A stretch of 64,000 bases of DNA from Halogeometricum sp. S3BR5-2 (GTDB taxonomy: Archaea; Halobacteriota; Halobacteria; Halobacteriales; Haloferacaceae). The DNA lies in the NCBI RefSeq assembly GCF_031624635.1, contig NZ_JAMQOQ010000001.1, forward strand, positions 682,001 through 746,000. The letters run 5' to 3'. A program made the translations under genes and the position numbers. A model generated the notes under the pieces. That model saw nothing but the letters and a program-made list of their open reading frames with translations. It was not told the DNA's origin and did not search any database. Shown piece by piece: positions 34,442-42,336 of this stretch. Position 1 is the first letter of the stretch, and each line of letters starts with the position of its first letter.

Positions 34442-35737
34442 ATGGGCGAAGAAGCGGGGGGCACGTTGGGCCTCCTCCGGGACCGAGAGTTCGCGGCGCT
34501 GGCGGGGACGGCGTTCGCCCGCAGTCAAGCGTACTCGACCATCCTCATCGCTCTCGCCCTCTACGCCGAGCAGTTCGGAACCACCGGATTCGTCGAAGGG
34601 TTGTTCGGCACCGCCTTCGCCGCGGTCCAACTGCTCATCGTCCTCCCGCTCGGTCGCAAGATAGACACCGGCAACGCCAAGCGCTACCTGCTCGTCGGCC
34701 TCGCGATCAACGTCGCCGTCTTCGTCGGCTTCTCCTTCGTCCAGAGCTCCGTCCACGTCATCCTGATGCGGATGCTCCAGGGACTCGGGGCGAGTCTCCT
34801 CTGGATCACCGGGTCGACCGTCGTCGGCGAGATAAGCCCCGACGACGCCAGCGGTCGGTGGCTCGGCACGTACAATCAGGTCGCCGCCTTCTCCAGTCTC
34901 GCGGGCGACGTCGTCGGCGGCTACCTCCTGTACGCCTACCAGACGCACGTCGTCTACACGGTGCTCAGCGCCGTCACCGTCGCCGCGTTCCTCCTCGTCT
35001 GGCGCTACCTGCGCGAGAACCCCGGCGGCCGGAAGGACCCCGAGGAGGCGACGGGGACGGAGACGCTCCGCGCCCTCCTCGACCGGCCGATGATACGTTC
35101 GCTCGTGGCGTTCCGCCTCGCGTTCAGCGTCGGCAAGATGGCAGTCATCATCTTCCTGCCCATCGTCGCCAAAGTCGAGTTCGGCATCCACGAGTTCGCC
35201 ATCGGCTGGATTCTCGCCGGCGGAAAGCTGACCAAGACGCTCGCGCAGGGCTACATGGGCGACCTGACCGACAGACTCGGGTCGAGACACCTGTTCGTCG
35301 CCGCCGGCGCGGTGCTGTACGGTCTCGGGACGGCGCTCATCCCCCTCTCCTTTTACTTCGAGGGCACCGTCGACCCCGTCCAGTTCCACGCCTTCGGCCG
35401 GTCGCAGGCGCTCGGCGGCGCGTTCTTCGCGCTGTTCGCCGCCTACGGCATCCTCGGCGTCGCCGACAGCATCCGCCTCCCGGCGAGCATGGCGCTGTTC
35501 GTCGAGGAGGGCGAGCGCTTCGATTCGGTGGCCTCCAGCATGTCCCTGCGCTCCATCTCGTGGAAGATCGGACAGGTCGCCGGGCCGGTGCTCGTCGGCA
35601 GCATCAAGGACTTCGTGTCGACGACGGCCGCCTTCCTCACCGCGGCGGCGTTCATCGTCGTCGCCACGGGCGTCTTCCTCGCCACCTACTACCGTACCGC
35701 GAGCGCGACGGCCCCGAACGCCGCGACGGGCGACTGA
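34442..35737 (+). CDS. MFS transporter
   Basis: This 431-residue major facilitator has 12 predicted membrane helices in two halves with a central cytoplasmic loop (about 185-215). LPLGRKIDTGNAKRYL (near residue 65) is a variant of the loop 2-3 signature (G-x3-D-x-x-G-x-[K/R]), and MGDLTDRLGSRHLF (near 268) is its second-half counterpart. The substrate cannot be inferred and there is no linked regulator. GTGATTTAAC (34399-34408) is a likely TATA region about 35-40 bp upstream. It follows the SRP RNA gene. Confidence 0.88.
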   Translation: MGEEAGGTLGLLRDREFAALAGTAFARSQAYSTILIALALYAEQFGTTGFVEGLFGTAFAAVQLLIVLPLGRKIDTGNAKRYLLVGLAINVAVFVGFSFVQSSVHVILMRMLQGLGASLLWITGSTVVGEISPDDASGRWLGTYNQVAAFSSLAGDVVGGYLLYAYQTHVVYTVLSAVTVAAFLLVWRYLRENPGGRKDPEEATGTETLRALLDRPMIRSLVAFRLAFSVGKMAVIIFLPIVAKVEFGIHEFAIGWILAGGKLTKTLAQGYMGDLTDRLGSRHLFVAAGAVLYGLGTALIPLSFYFEGTVDPVQFHAFGRSQALGGAFFALFAAYGILGVADSIRLPASMALFVEEGERFDSVASSMSLRSISWKIGQVAGPVLVGSIKDFVSTTAAFLTAAAFIVVATGVFLATYYRTASATAPNAATGD

Positions 35738-35888
35738 GCGGCGGTTTCGTAGTCGGCGTCGGCGCTCGTCACGGCTTCGTGAAGGAATCGGTGTCGACGC
35801 CGCGGGCCGACGGTCGGAGACTAGCGCCTGGCGACCGGCGGCGCCGCTCGCGGCGAAAGGTCGGTGTCGAGAAGGAGTGGCGTCCGAT

Positions 35889-36158
35889 TCAGGCGGTCGA
35901 AGTTCGGTCGGTCTCCTCTTCGGCGTCGCGGGCCGACTCGGCGTCGTCCGCCGCGTCCGCGTCACCTTCGCTCATCGAGCGCAGTTCCTGGTCGATCTCC
36001 TCTCGGCCGCGCTTGAACTCGCCCATCGCCTGCCCGGACGAGCGCGCGAGTTTCGGGAGTTTGTTCGCGCCGAACAGGAGGACGACGATGAGGAGGACGA
36101 TGAGGAGTTCGGGACCGCCGGGGATACCCGGGAACAACGGAACGAGTGTGAGTGACAT
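35889..36158 (-). CDS. tatA: Twin-arginine translocase subunit TatA
   Basis: This 89-residue pore-forming Tat component has a short extracytoplasmic N-terminus. A Gly/Pro-rich lead (PGIPGGPE) is followed by one membrane helix (about 17-31) and the hinge LLFGANKLPKLARSSGQAMG with the conserved FG and LP. An amphipathic helix and an acidic Ala/Asp/Glu tail end the protein. Start MSLTLVPLF was chosen: a minus-strand A/T box (around 36178-36192) sits 27 bp upstream. Tat export is the main route for folded proteins in haloarchaea; two Tat lipoproteins occur in this window. Confidence 0.9.
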   Translation of the reverse strand: MSLTLVPLFPGIPGGPELLIVLLIVVLLFGANKLPKLARSSGQAMGEFKRGREEIDQELRSMSEGDADAADDAESARDAEEETDRTSTA

Positions 36159-36245
36159 CACCGTCGGTACGCGCCCGAGCGTTATCAACTTGTCACCCGT
36201 CCGACCGACGGGTGTAGGATGAGAAAGGTAGCGAAAGCGCCCGTT

Positions 36246-36881
36246 TCAGGCCTCGTACTCGGAGCCTTCGACTCGCCGGTACGTCTCGAGGCGGCGGTAC
36301 TCGTGGATGACCCCGTCGTCGGTCAGCGACACCTCATACTGTCCGATGAGGTCCTGGGTGTCCGGCACGGACCGACGCTCGATGAGTTCGACCGTCGCCA
36401 CCCATCCGTCCTCGCCGCGCATCAGACTGGTGACGCCGTCCAACTCGCGGCCGATGAGTTCGGGCACTTTGTCGCGGACCCGGTTTCGGACGGTGACGAT
36501 GTTCGCGGGTTCTTCGGAGTCGGAATCGGAATCGGAGTCGGAGTCGGAGTCCGTCTCGTCCTGCGACTCCTCGTCCTCGGCGTCCGATTCTGATTTCGAT
36601 TCCGTCGACTCCTGCGATTGCTCTTCGGCGTCCGCTTCGGAGTCGGAGTCGCGGTCGCTCTCTGTCGAGTCGGCTGATTCGGTCTCCTCTTCGGAGTCGG
36701 TGTCTTCTGGCACGTTGGAGTCCTCGCGTTCGTCGTCGTCCTCGGCGTCGGTCGTCTCCGCCGCGTCGGCCTCGTCGACGGTCTCGTTCTCGGGACCGTG
36801 CTGGTGACAGAAGCCGTTCTCCTTCGCGGGGCGCGAACATCGCTCGCCACCCTCGGTGACGGCCCTACACTGGTCGGGCAC
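36246..36881 (-). CDS. gvpO: Gas vesicle protein GvpO with zinc-finger-like head and acidic repeat
   Basis: This 211-residue protein has the GvpO domain at the C-terminus (about 125-211: NIVTVRNRVRDKVPELIGRE, GEDGWVATVELIERRSVPDT, EYRRLETYRR). It is needed for vesicle formation in haloarchaea. The N-terminus has Cys5, Cys12, Cys22 and His25 in a DUF5763-like zinc-binding pattern (CRAVTEGGERC, FCHQH). Residues 30-123 are Asp/Glu/Ser repeats including a run of Ser-Asp pairs. GvpO is normally about 120-140 residues, so this form is extended. It is 13 bp downstream of gvpA. Confidence 0.9.
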   Translation of the reverse strand: MPDQCRAVTEGGERCSRPAKENGFCHQHGPENETVDEADAAETTDAEDDDEREDSNVPEDTDSEEETESADSTESDRDSDSEADAEEQSQESTESKSESDAEDEESQDETDSDSDSDSDSDSEEPANIVTVRNRVRDKVPELIGRELDGVTSLMRGEDGWVATVELIERRSVPDTQDLIGQYEVSLTDDGVIHEYRRLETYRRVEGSEYEA

Positions 36882-36894
36882 GGGTCAGGCCTCC

Positions 36895-37170
36895 TCAGGA
36901 GGCGTCGGGCGACGCTTGCGGGTTCGCGCGCCGAATGTCTATCTCCTGAAGGTCCTCTAAGTCGCCCTGACTCGCTTTCTCTATTTTCGCCATCTCTGAC
37001 GCGTATGTCAGGAAGGTGTCCACCGAGGCGGCGACGATACGGGCCTCGACGGTCAGGATTTCGATACCGACGACGGACACGCGCGCCCATATGTCGATAA
37101 CGATTCCCTTGTCGAGGATTCGGTCCAGCACGTCGGCCAAACTGGAAGCATCCGGGCTATCTGCTGGCAT
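36895..37170 (-). CDS. gvpA: Major gas vesicle structural protein GvpA
   Basis: This 91-residue protein is the shell-forming subunit. The conserved core [20 protein letters not shown] (10-29), [20 protein letters not shown] and [15 protein letters not shown] match GvpA closely. The C-terminal tail ([20 protein letters not shown]) is longer than in the smallest homologues. It is first of a gvpA-gvpO transcript, and a TATA-like TTATTTAA box on the facing strand (37193-37202) lies 25-30 bp upstream, suggesting little or no leader. Confidence 0.96.
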   Translation of the reverse strand: MPADSPDASSLADVLDRILDKGIVIDIWARVSVVGIEILTVEARIVAASVDTFLTYASEMAKIEKASQGDLEDLQEIDIRRANPQASPDAS

Positions 37171-37325
37171 CGTCTGACCTCATCGCGTCACGTTATTTAA
37201 TCATTCGGCCGTCCGAGAAAAATAACGGCTAACTGTCCCGTTCAGGTATATTTCTGTTTCGTTTCGTCGGCGAGCGAGCCAAAAGCTATACGGGTTCATC
37301 CGGCGAATTTTCCACCAATACTGCC
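37171..37325. promoter_or_regulatory. Divergent gvpA / gvpF promoter region
   Basis: This 155-bp A/T-richer spacer holds the leftward TATA (around 37193-37202) for gvpAO. A candidate rightward box, AAAGCTATAC (37281-37290), lies about 40 bp before gvpF. The middle (GTATATTTCTGTTTCGTTTC, 37246-37265) is A/T- and T-rich. In haloarchaeal vac regions GvpE binds such spacers, but no gvpE or gvpD is in this cluster and I could not find a convincing UAS pair. Confidence 0.55.
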
Positions 37326-37949
37326 ATGAGTTCTCATCTGTACGCGTACGGCGTTATCGAGGCCGAGGACCTCGAACTGGACGTCGAGGGCGTCGAGGGG
37401 GAGGGCCCGGTCCAGACCGTGACGTTTCGGACGCTGTCGGCGGTGGTGACGCCCATCGACGACGTCGACGTCGAACGCACGGACGAGAACACGCGGGCGC
37501 ACGACGAGGTACTCAGAGAGGTGATGATGGAGGGCGAGGGTCGGACCGTCGTCCCGATGCAGTTCGGGATGGCGTTCAAGAGTGCGCGGACGCTGAAGAG
37601 CGTCATGCGCGGGGGGCGACGCGCCTTCCGGAAGGCGCTGATGGACGTCGACGGGAAGGTGGAACTCGGCGTCAAAATCGTCGGCTCCGAGGACGGGGCG
37701 CTGACCCGCGAGGACGTGGCGGCCGACGTCTCCGAGCGACTCGTCGCCGTCAGCGACGAGGAGGCCGAGAACGACCTCTACTCCGAGCGCCTGCTGTTCA
37801 ACCGGTCGTACCTCGTCGACCGCGACGCTCAGGAGGCCTTCGGCGAGGTCGTCTCCGAACTCGAAGACGACTACCCCGACGCGACCGTACAGTACACGGG
37901 GCCGTGGGCGCCCTACAACTTCGTCGACGTCGAAATCGAGGCGCAGTAA
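37326..37949 (+). CDS. gvpF: Gas vesicle protein GvpF
   Basis: This 207-residue GvpL/GvpF-family accessory protein binds GvpA and starts vesicle assembly. It shows the start YAYGVIEAEDLELDVEGVEG, RTVVPMQFGMAFKSARTLKS (near residue 73) and a C-terminal QYTGPWAPYNFVDVEIE ending. This is the family's standard N- and C-terminal pattern. It is first gene of the rightward operon, and the next gene begins 2 bp after its stop. Confidence 0.94.
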   Translation: MSSHLYAYGVIEAEDLELDVEGVEGEGPVQTVTFRTLSAVVTPIDDVDVERTDENTRAHDEVLREVMMEGEGRTVVPMQFGMAFKSARTLKSVMRGGRRAFRKALMDVDGKVELGVKIVGSEDGALTREDVAADVSERLVAVSDEEAENDLYSERLLFNRSYLVDRDAQEAFGEVVSELEDDYPDATVQYTGPWAPYNFVDVEIEAQ

Positions 37950-37951
37950 CC

Positions 37952-38203
37952 GTGTTCCTCCTCGACGACATCCTCCTGTGGCCCATCACGAACGTGGTGG
38001 ACGTGCTCCACTCGCTGGCGGTCCAGGAGATGTACGACACCGAGTCAATCCAGAGCGACCTCAAGGAGAACCAACTGCTCTACGAGATAGGCGAACGCGA
38101 CGAAGCGGAGTACGAACGCGAGCGCGCCCGGTTGGAGTCCGAACTCGACGCCGCCGAACGCGCCCGCGAGCGACTCAGCGACAAGGTGGTGGTGCAGCGA
38201 TGA
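37952..38203 (+). CDS. gvpG: Gas vesicle protein GvpG
   Basis: This 83-residue protein begins at GTG 37952. It matches GvpG: FLLDDILLWPITNVVDVLHS at the start, then a long charged helix (ESIQSDLKENQLLYEIGERD) with coiled-coil character to the end. GvpG is an essential accessory that interacts with GvpF and GvpL during assembly. Its stop overlaps the next start as ATGA. Confidence 0.92.
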   Translation: MFLLDDILLWPITNVVDVLHSLAVQEMYDTESIQSDLKENQLLYEIGERDEAEYERERARLESELDAAERARERLSDKVVVQR

Positions 38204-39105
38204 GCGACGAAGAGCGTGCGGAGGGCGCGGAGCGCGACGCGGCGGTCGAAGGAGAGAGCGAGATGGACGTCTCCTCGCTCGTTATTCGGGCGTTGGAGCT
38301 GAGCGAGGCCGCGATGGACGCCGACGGCGAGGACGACTCCGAAGTGGCGGAGATTCTGCGCGACCTGCAGGTCGTCGTCGACGAGGCGGACGAACTGCTC
38401 GACGCCATCGACCTGACGGACCTCCCCGACGCCGTCGACGCCGAGGACGCCGACGAGGTGATACACGAGGAGAACCTCTCGGAGGCGATAACGAACGCCG
38501 ACCCCGAGGAGGCGATTCGCCTCCGGAAACTGCTCGCCGTCATCGACATCGGCGAACTGTGGGACTCCGTCGACGTGCGCGACGTCTGGCGGAACAAACG
38601 CGAGTTCGAGGAGGCCCTCGAAGAACTCGACGAGACCGACGAGGACGATACCCTCCCGTTCGTCGACGACCTCACCGACGAGAGCGCGGACGAGGACGAC
38701 GAACTGATCGACGTCGACGCCGGAGACGCCAAGGACGCGATAACGGGCGACGACGAGAAAGACGACGTCGAACTGCCCGACGAAGCGTACCAGACCGCGA
38801 TACAGTCGAAGCTCTCCGACAGCGTCGACGAGTTCCGAGACGGCCTCGTCCGCACGCACGACCGCATCGAGCGACTGCGCGAGGAGAACCGCGAACGCGT
38901 CGAGCGAACCGGTCAACCCGACTCGCGGAACCCGACGGCGTACTCGACGCTCGCCGCCTCGCGCGGCGTCGCCGACGCCGACACGAAGTACTCGACCGTG
39001 CCGGCCGAGTCGAAGTACTCCAACGCGCCGAACCGAAAGCGGGTGTACGGGTCGCGGTTCGACCAGTTCGCCGAGGGGACGGAGGAGGAGGAGGACGATG
39101 CCTGA
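38200..39105 (+). CDS. Unrecognised gas-vesicle-cluster protein in the gvpH/gvpI slot
   Basis: This 301-residue protein overlaps gvpG (ATGA) and gvpJ (8 bp), so it is part of the operon. It is highly acidic. Residues 22-130 form a helical domain (SSLVIRALELSEAAMDADGE, then LRKLLAVIDIGELWDSVDVR), and there is an acidic middle and a second helical stretch near 205-245. The last 60 residues are basic-aromatic with a Tyr-Ser-Thr/Asn repeat (AYSTLAAS, KYSTVPAES, KYSNAPNRK). There is no Hsp20 domain as in GvpH and no clear GvpI likeness. It may be an assembly chaperone or shell-associated factor. Confidence 0.75.
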   Translation: MSDEERAEGAERDAAVEGESEMDVSSLVIRALELSEAAMDADGEDDSEVAEILRDLQVVVDEADELLDAIDLTDLPDAVDAEDADEVIHEENLSEAITNADPEEAIRLRKLLAVIDIGELWDSVDVRDVWRNKREFEEALEELDETDEDDTLPFVDDLTDESADEDDELIDVDAGDAKDAITGDDEKDDVELPDEAYQTAIQSKLSDSVDEFRDGLVRTHDRIERLREENRERVERTGQPDSRNPTAYSTLAASRGVADADTKYSTVPAESKYSNAPNRKRVYGSRFDQFAEGTEEEEDDA

Positions 39106-39646
39106 TCCGGTCCGTCCGGGGCGCGACTCCGACAGCCTCGCGGACGTGGTCGAACTCCTCCTCGACAAGGGCGTCGTGCTCAACGCCGACATCGTCGTCT
39201 CCGTCGGCGAGACGGAACTGCTCGGCATCCGCCTCCGGGCGGCGCTGGCGTCGTTCGAGACGGCCTCGGAGTTCGGCCTGGAGTTCCCTTCGGGGACCGA
39301 CATGGAGGCCGTCGAGGCGGCGAGCGAGCGCCGACGGCGGGCCAAGATGTCGCCGTCCGGTCGCCCCGGACTCGAAGGGGAGCGAGGCGACGACGAGGGT
39401 GAGACCGGCAGGAGCCGCGAGGACCGCTCCGTCGACGTGATGAACGCGAAGATAGGCGAGGAGGCGAGCGAGCGCTCCGTCGAGGCCGACGAGAACGGAG
39501 ATGAGACGAGCGGCGGCGAGGACGAGTCGGACGACGAGAGCGAAGATGAGACCCGCGGCGGCGGCGGGAACGAGGAGGACGACGGGAACGGCGGAGACGA
39601 TGGAGACGACGAGAACGACGAGAACGAGGAGGACGACGGAGAATGA
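39098..39646 (+). CDS. gvpJ: Gas vesicle protein GvpJ with long acidic tail
   Basis: This 182-residue GvpA-related minor protein is thought to help nucleate the vesicle tip. The GvpA-like core is at 12-65 (SLADVVELLLDKGVVLNADI, VSVGETELLGIRLRAALASF). Known haloarchaeal GvpJ proteins are near 110-115 residues. Here a further 100-plus residues of Glu/Asp/Gly/Asn-rich sequence follow, mostly low complexity. The next gene overlaps as ATGA. Confidence 0.9.
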   Translation: MPDPVRPGRDSDSLADVVELLLDKGVVLNADIVVSVGETELLGIRLRAALASFETASEFGLEFPSGTDMEAVEAASERRRRAKMSPSGRPGLEGERGDDEGETGRSREDRSVDVMNAKIGEEASERSVEADENGDETSGGEDESDDESEDETRGGGGNEEDDGNGGDDGDDENDENEEDDGE

Positions 39647-39996
39647 CGACGGTCGAAGTCGACGAGGACGGCGCGAACGGACTGACGGCCGTCGTCGTCG
39701 CCGTCGTGGAGATACTGGTCGACGCGCTCGAACGCGAGGCCATCCGCCGCATGGAGTCGGGGCGCCTCACCGACGAGGAGATAGAGCGCCTCGGGAGCCA
39801 CCTCGCCCGGTTGGAAGAGGACCTCGAACGGTTGAAGGAGGACCAAGGGGTGGACCAGCAGGTCGACCAACTGCGCGGCGACCTGGACTCGCTCGTCGCC
39901 GACGCCGTCCACCAGGTCCGCACGGAAGAGCGTCGAAGAGGCGACAACGGCGGCGCGGCGCCGCCCGACGCGGGAGGGTCGCGTGAGCGACGCTGA
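39643..39996 (+). CDS. gvpK: Gas vesicle protein GvpK
   Basis: This 117-residue protein matches GvpK: GLTAVVVAVVEILVDALERE near the start, then AIRRMESGRLTDEEIERLG and a coiled-coil segment RLEEDLERLKEDQG. GvpK is one of the eight haloarchaeal proteins required for vesicles. Its 3' end overlaps the GTG start of gvpL by 14 bp, indicating coupled translation. Confidence 0.93.
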   Translation: MTTVEVDEDGANGLTAVVVAVVEILVDALEREAIRRMESGRLTDEEIERLGSHLARLEEDLERLKEDQGVDQQVDQLRGDLDSLVADAVHQVRTEERRRGDNGGAAPPDAGGSRERR

Positions 39997-40852
39997 CGGG
40001 GCGCCCGACGGGGGCGATGGCTCCGAGGGCCGCTACCTCTACTGCGTCGTCCGCCGGGACGACGACGCCGCCGCGGGACTCGACGCCCGCGGCGTCGGCG
40101 GTGCGCCGCTCTCCGTGGTCTCGACCGAGCGACTCTCGGCGGTCGTCCACGAGCGCAGCGAACCGTACGAGTCGGACGCGCCCGACGAGGTGCGCGAGTG
40201 GTTGTACGACCACCAGGACGCCGTCGAGGACGTCGGCGAGGCGTTCGGGACGCCGGTGCCGTTCCGCTTCGACACCATCGTCCGCGGCGGCGACGGGACG
40301 ATACGCGAGTGGTTACGGGCGAACGAGGAGACGCTCTCGGAGGCGCTGGACTCGCTGGCCGGCCGGTGGGAGTACCGCGTGGAGGTCGAGTGGGACCGCG
40401 AGGACCTCGCCGAACGGGTCGGCGGCGACGACGAGCGACTCGCGGAGCTATCGGAGAAGCTCTCGAACGCCTCCGAGGGGACGGCGTTTCTCGTACAGAA
40501 GCAGTACGACAAGCGGCTCTCAGAGCTCGTGAAACGCAGGCGGCGGGCGCGCGCGGACGAACTCGTCGCGGAACTGGAGTCGCGGACCGACGAGGTGCGC
40601 GAACTCGGCGACGCGCCGCAGACGCCGCTGACCGAGGCGCCGACGGGGCCGACGGCCCGATTCGCCGTCCTCGCCGACGAGGGGGAGTGCGACGCCGTCG
40701 GGGAGTACCTCGACACCGTCGCCGACGAGGACGGGGCGTCGGTTCGGTTCACCGGGCCGTGGCCGCCGTACACGTTCGCGCCGGACGCGCTCGAACCCGC
40801 GGAGGGAGGAACGAAAGAGGAGGAGACGAATGGAACCGGACCCGCCGAGTGA
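39983..40852 (+). CDS. gvpL: Gas vesicle protein GvpL
   Basis: This 289-residue GvpL/GvpF-family protein is the interaction hub of the accessory proteins. GRYLYCVVRRDD at the start, VHERSEPYESDAP, then GTPVPFRFDTIVRG (near 88) and VRFTGPWPPYTFAPDAL near the end mark the two halves of the family fold. LVQKQYDKRLSELVKRRRRA (near 170) is the conserved basic helix. GTG at 39983 is the start, within gvpK. The last 20 residues are acidic and overlap gvpM by 23 bp. Confidence 0.93.
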   Translation: MSDADGAPDGGDGSEGRYLYCVVRRDDDAAAGLDARGVGGAPLSVVSTERLSAVVHERSEPYESDAPDEVREWLYDHQDAVEDVGEAFGTPVPFRFDTIVRGGDGTIREWLRANEETLSEALDSLAGRWEYRVEVEWDREDLAERVGGDDERLAELSEKLSNASEGTAFLVQKQYDKRLSELVKRRRRARADELVAELESRTDEVRELGDAPQTPLTEAPTGPTARFAVLADEGECDAVGEYLDTVADEDGASVRFTGPWPPYTFAPDALEPAEGGTKEEETNGTGPAE

Positions 40853-41102
40853 CGACGACGCGGTGGTCGACCTCGTGGACGTGCTCCTGCGCGACGGCGC
40901 CGTCCTCGACGCCGACGTGGTCGTCACCGTCGCGGAGATTCCGCTCGTCGGTATCAAACTCCGGGCGGCCGTCGCGGGGATGACGAAGATGACGGAGTAC
41001 GGACTGTTCGAGGAGTGGGACGAACGGATACGAGAAGAACAGCGTCGGCGCGAAGCGCGGTTCGAATCCGAGTCCGACCTCGACATCGACCCCGAACGCT
41101 GA
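40830..41102 (+). CDS. gvpM: Gas vesicle protein GvpM
   Basis: This 90-residue protein is another GvpA-like minor component. The core VVDLVDVLLRDGAVLDADVV (12-31) and VTVAEIPLVGIKLRAAVAGM parallel GvpA and GvpJ, and a charged tail follows (REEQRRREARFE). It is the last gene of the rightward operon. A Shine-Dalgarno-like GAGGAGAC lies 3 bp before the ATG inside gvpL. Tandem hairpins about 240 bp downstream could end transcription. Confidence 0.92.
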   Translation: MEPDPPSDDDAVVDLVDVLLRDGAVLDADVVVTVAEIPLVGIKLRAAVAGMTKMTEYGLFEEWDERIREEQRRREARFESESDLDIDPER

Positions 41103-41345
41103 CGGGGGGGACCGAACGCCTGCCGGAAGCCGATTCCGGCGACACCCCACTCGGACGCGTCGGTCGCCCGCCGCCCGAACGCGCTCGGACCGTGGCACCG
41201 ACCCGACGTCGACACCCCTCGAACCCCGTCGGCGAGAGTCGTGTGGATAACTCCCGGTCGGCGGCGCGTCGGCCGAACGGTTCCGCCGGCCGGTCCCACC
41301 CCGAGAGAGCGTCGCCGCCGTACCGTCGTTAGTGTATCCGACGGG

Positions 41346-41382
41346 CGCCGTGCAGGGGGTGCACGGCGTGCGGGGTCCGCAC
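41346..41382. terminator. Tandem hairpins between convergent gvpM and regulator genes
   Basis: CGCCGTGCA (41346-41354) and TGCACGGCG (41360-41368) form a perfect 9-bp stem with a 5-nt GGGGG loop. GTGCGG / CCGCAC (41368-41373 / 41377-41382) forms a second 6-bp stem right after it. They lie in the 312-bp gap between the end of gvpM and the end of the HTH gene on the other strand, a natural spot for a two-way transcription stop. No T-run follows, so terminator function is inferred. I see no gene in the rest of this gap. Confidence 0.4.
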
Positions 41383-41414
41383 GGCCGCTCGACGGACCGG
41401 ACCCAACGACCCGC

Positions 41415-42203
41415 TCAGCGGAGCGGTTCCGCGCCCGTCCGGTGGGCGTCGTACGTCTCCTCGGCCCACCGGCGAACGCGTTCGTCCGCCGTCTCGACCA
41501 TCGCCCGCGGCACCCCGTCGCCGTCGCCGACGCCCAGTTGCACGTCGCCCTCGAACAGACCGACGTAGAGGGGGACGGCGCGATCGCTGACGTAGAACTC
41601 GATCCGTCCCCGTTCGCGGAGTTCGTCTATCGCGTCGAGGTACTTCCGCTCGTTCCGTATCGTCTCGGCGACCGACGGCGAGACGACGAGTTCGTGCTCG
41701 AAGCTCTCCAGTCTCCGACCGAGAGAGCGCATCGGACGCAGCCCCGTCGCCGGGAGGAGACCGCGGAACTCCGCCGCGACTTCGAGGCGTTCGACGTGTC
41801 TGTCTATCGGGGCGTACGGGTCCGCGGGCGTCGACGGGTAGACGTCCGCGTCCGCCAGCCACTCCGAGGGGAGGTCGAGGCCGTCGGCCGGGAACCACTC
41901 GAAGAACGGGGCGAGGCGGTCGACAGTCTCGACCGTCGAGAGAAACGACTCCAACCCGGCGGCGAGGAGTTCGCCGCCCGGCGCGGCGCGGTAGTCGCCG
42001 TCGGACTCCTCGACCCACCCCCGGTCGACCAGGGCGTCGAGGTTGCGGGAGACGGTCGTCCGCGAGGCGTCGACGCCCGCGCGCAGTTCGCATCTGTTCA
42101 TCGGCCCCCCCTCGACGAGGAGCGACAGGAGGCGGACGCGCGCCGGCGACTGCGAGACGAACCGCACGTCGTCGAGCGCGTCGGGCGAAAACTCGGACAC
42201 CAT
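41415..42203 (-). CDS. Winged-HTH transcriptional regulator (haloarchaeal DUF1724-type)
   Basis: This 262-residue protein has an N-terminal winged helix (about residues 8-80: FVSQSPARVRLLSLLVEGGP, CELRAGVDASRTTVSRNLDA). A C-terminal alpha/beta sensor-like domain (about 100-262) has FEHELVVSPSVAETIRNERK and GRIEFYVSDRAVPLYVGLFE. This two-part layout is the DUF1724/methanogen_AI-type regulator family common in haloarchaea. The start at 42203 is fixed by a strong TATA box 20-30 bp upstream. It ends facing gvpM; a role in gas vesicle control is possible but unproven. Confidence 0.83.
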   Translation of the reverse strand: MVSEFSPDALDDVRFVSQSPARVRLLSLLVEGGPMNRCELRAGVDASRTTVSRNLDALVDRGWVEESDGDYRAAPGGELLAAGLESFLSTVETVDRLAPFFEWFPADGLDLPSEWLADADVYPSTPADPYAPIDRHVERLEVAAEFRGLLPATGLRPMRSLGRRLESFEHELVVSPSVAETIRNERKYLDAIDELRERGRIEFYVSDRAVPLYVGLFEGDVQLGVGDGDGVPRAMVETADERVRRWAEETYDAHRTGAEPLR

Positions 42204-42221
42204 CGGGATGTACTGACAGTC

Positions 42222-42234
42222 CACATATATATTA
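42222..42234 (-). promoter_or_regulatory. TATA element of the HTH regulator gene
   Basis: The minus strand here carries TTAATATATATG-like A/T sequence (plus-strand ATATATATT), centred about 25-27 bp before the ATG at 42203. That position implies a leaderless mRNA and rules out the upstream in-frame start at 42224, which lies inside the box. Confidence 0.65.
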
Positions 42235-42336
42235 ACGTCCGCCCTCGACGCACCGCGGTGCGGGGAGGCGGAGACGAACGGCGCGACGACTCGCGCGTCG
42301 GGATGGGCGGCAAAAAAACGGCGGGGACGACTCCTC

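Noticed and set aside
36513-36560. Possible microsatellite or CRISPR remnant in gvpO
   Set aside because: The 6-bp unit encodes Ser-Asp pairs in frame in a real gene; it is reported as coding repeat instead.
41103-41414. A gene in the gap after gvpM
   Set aside because: The frames here are Arg/Pro-rich and lack promoter or family likeness. The gap holds tandem hairpins and nothing else I can support.
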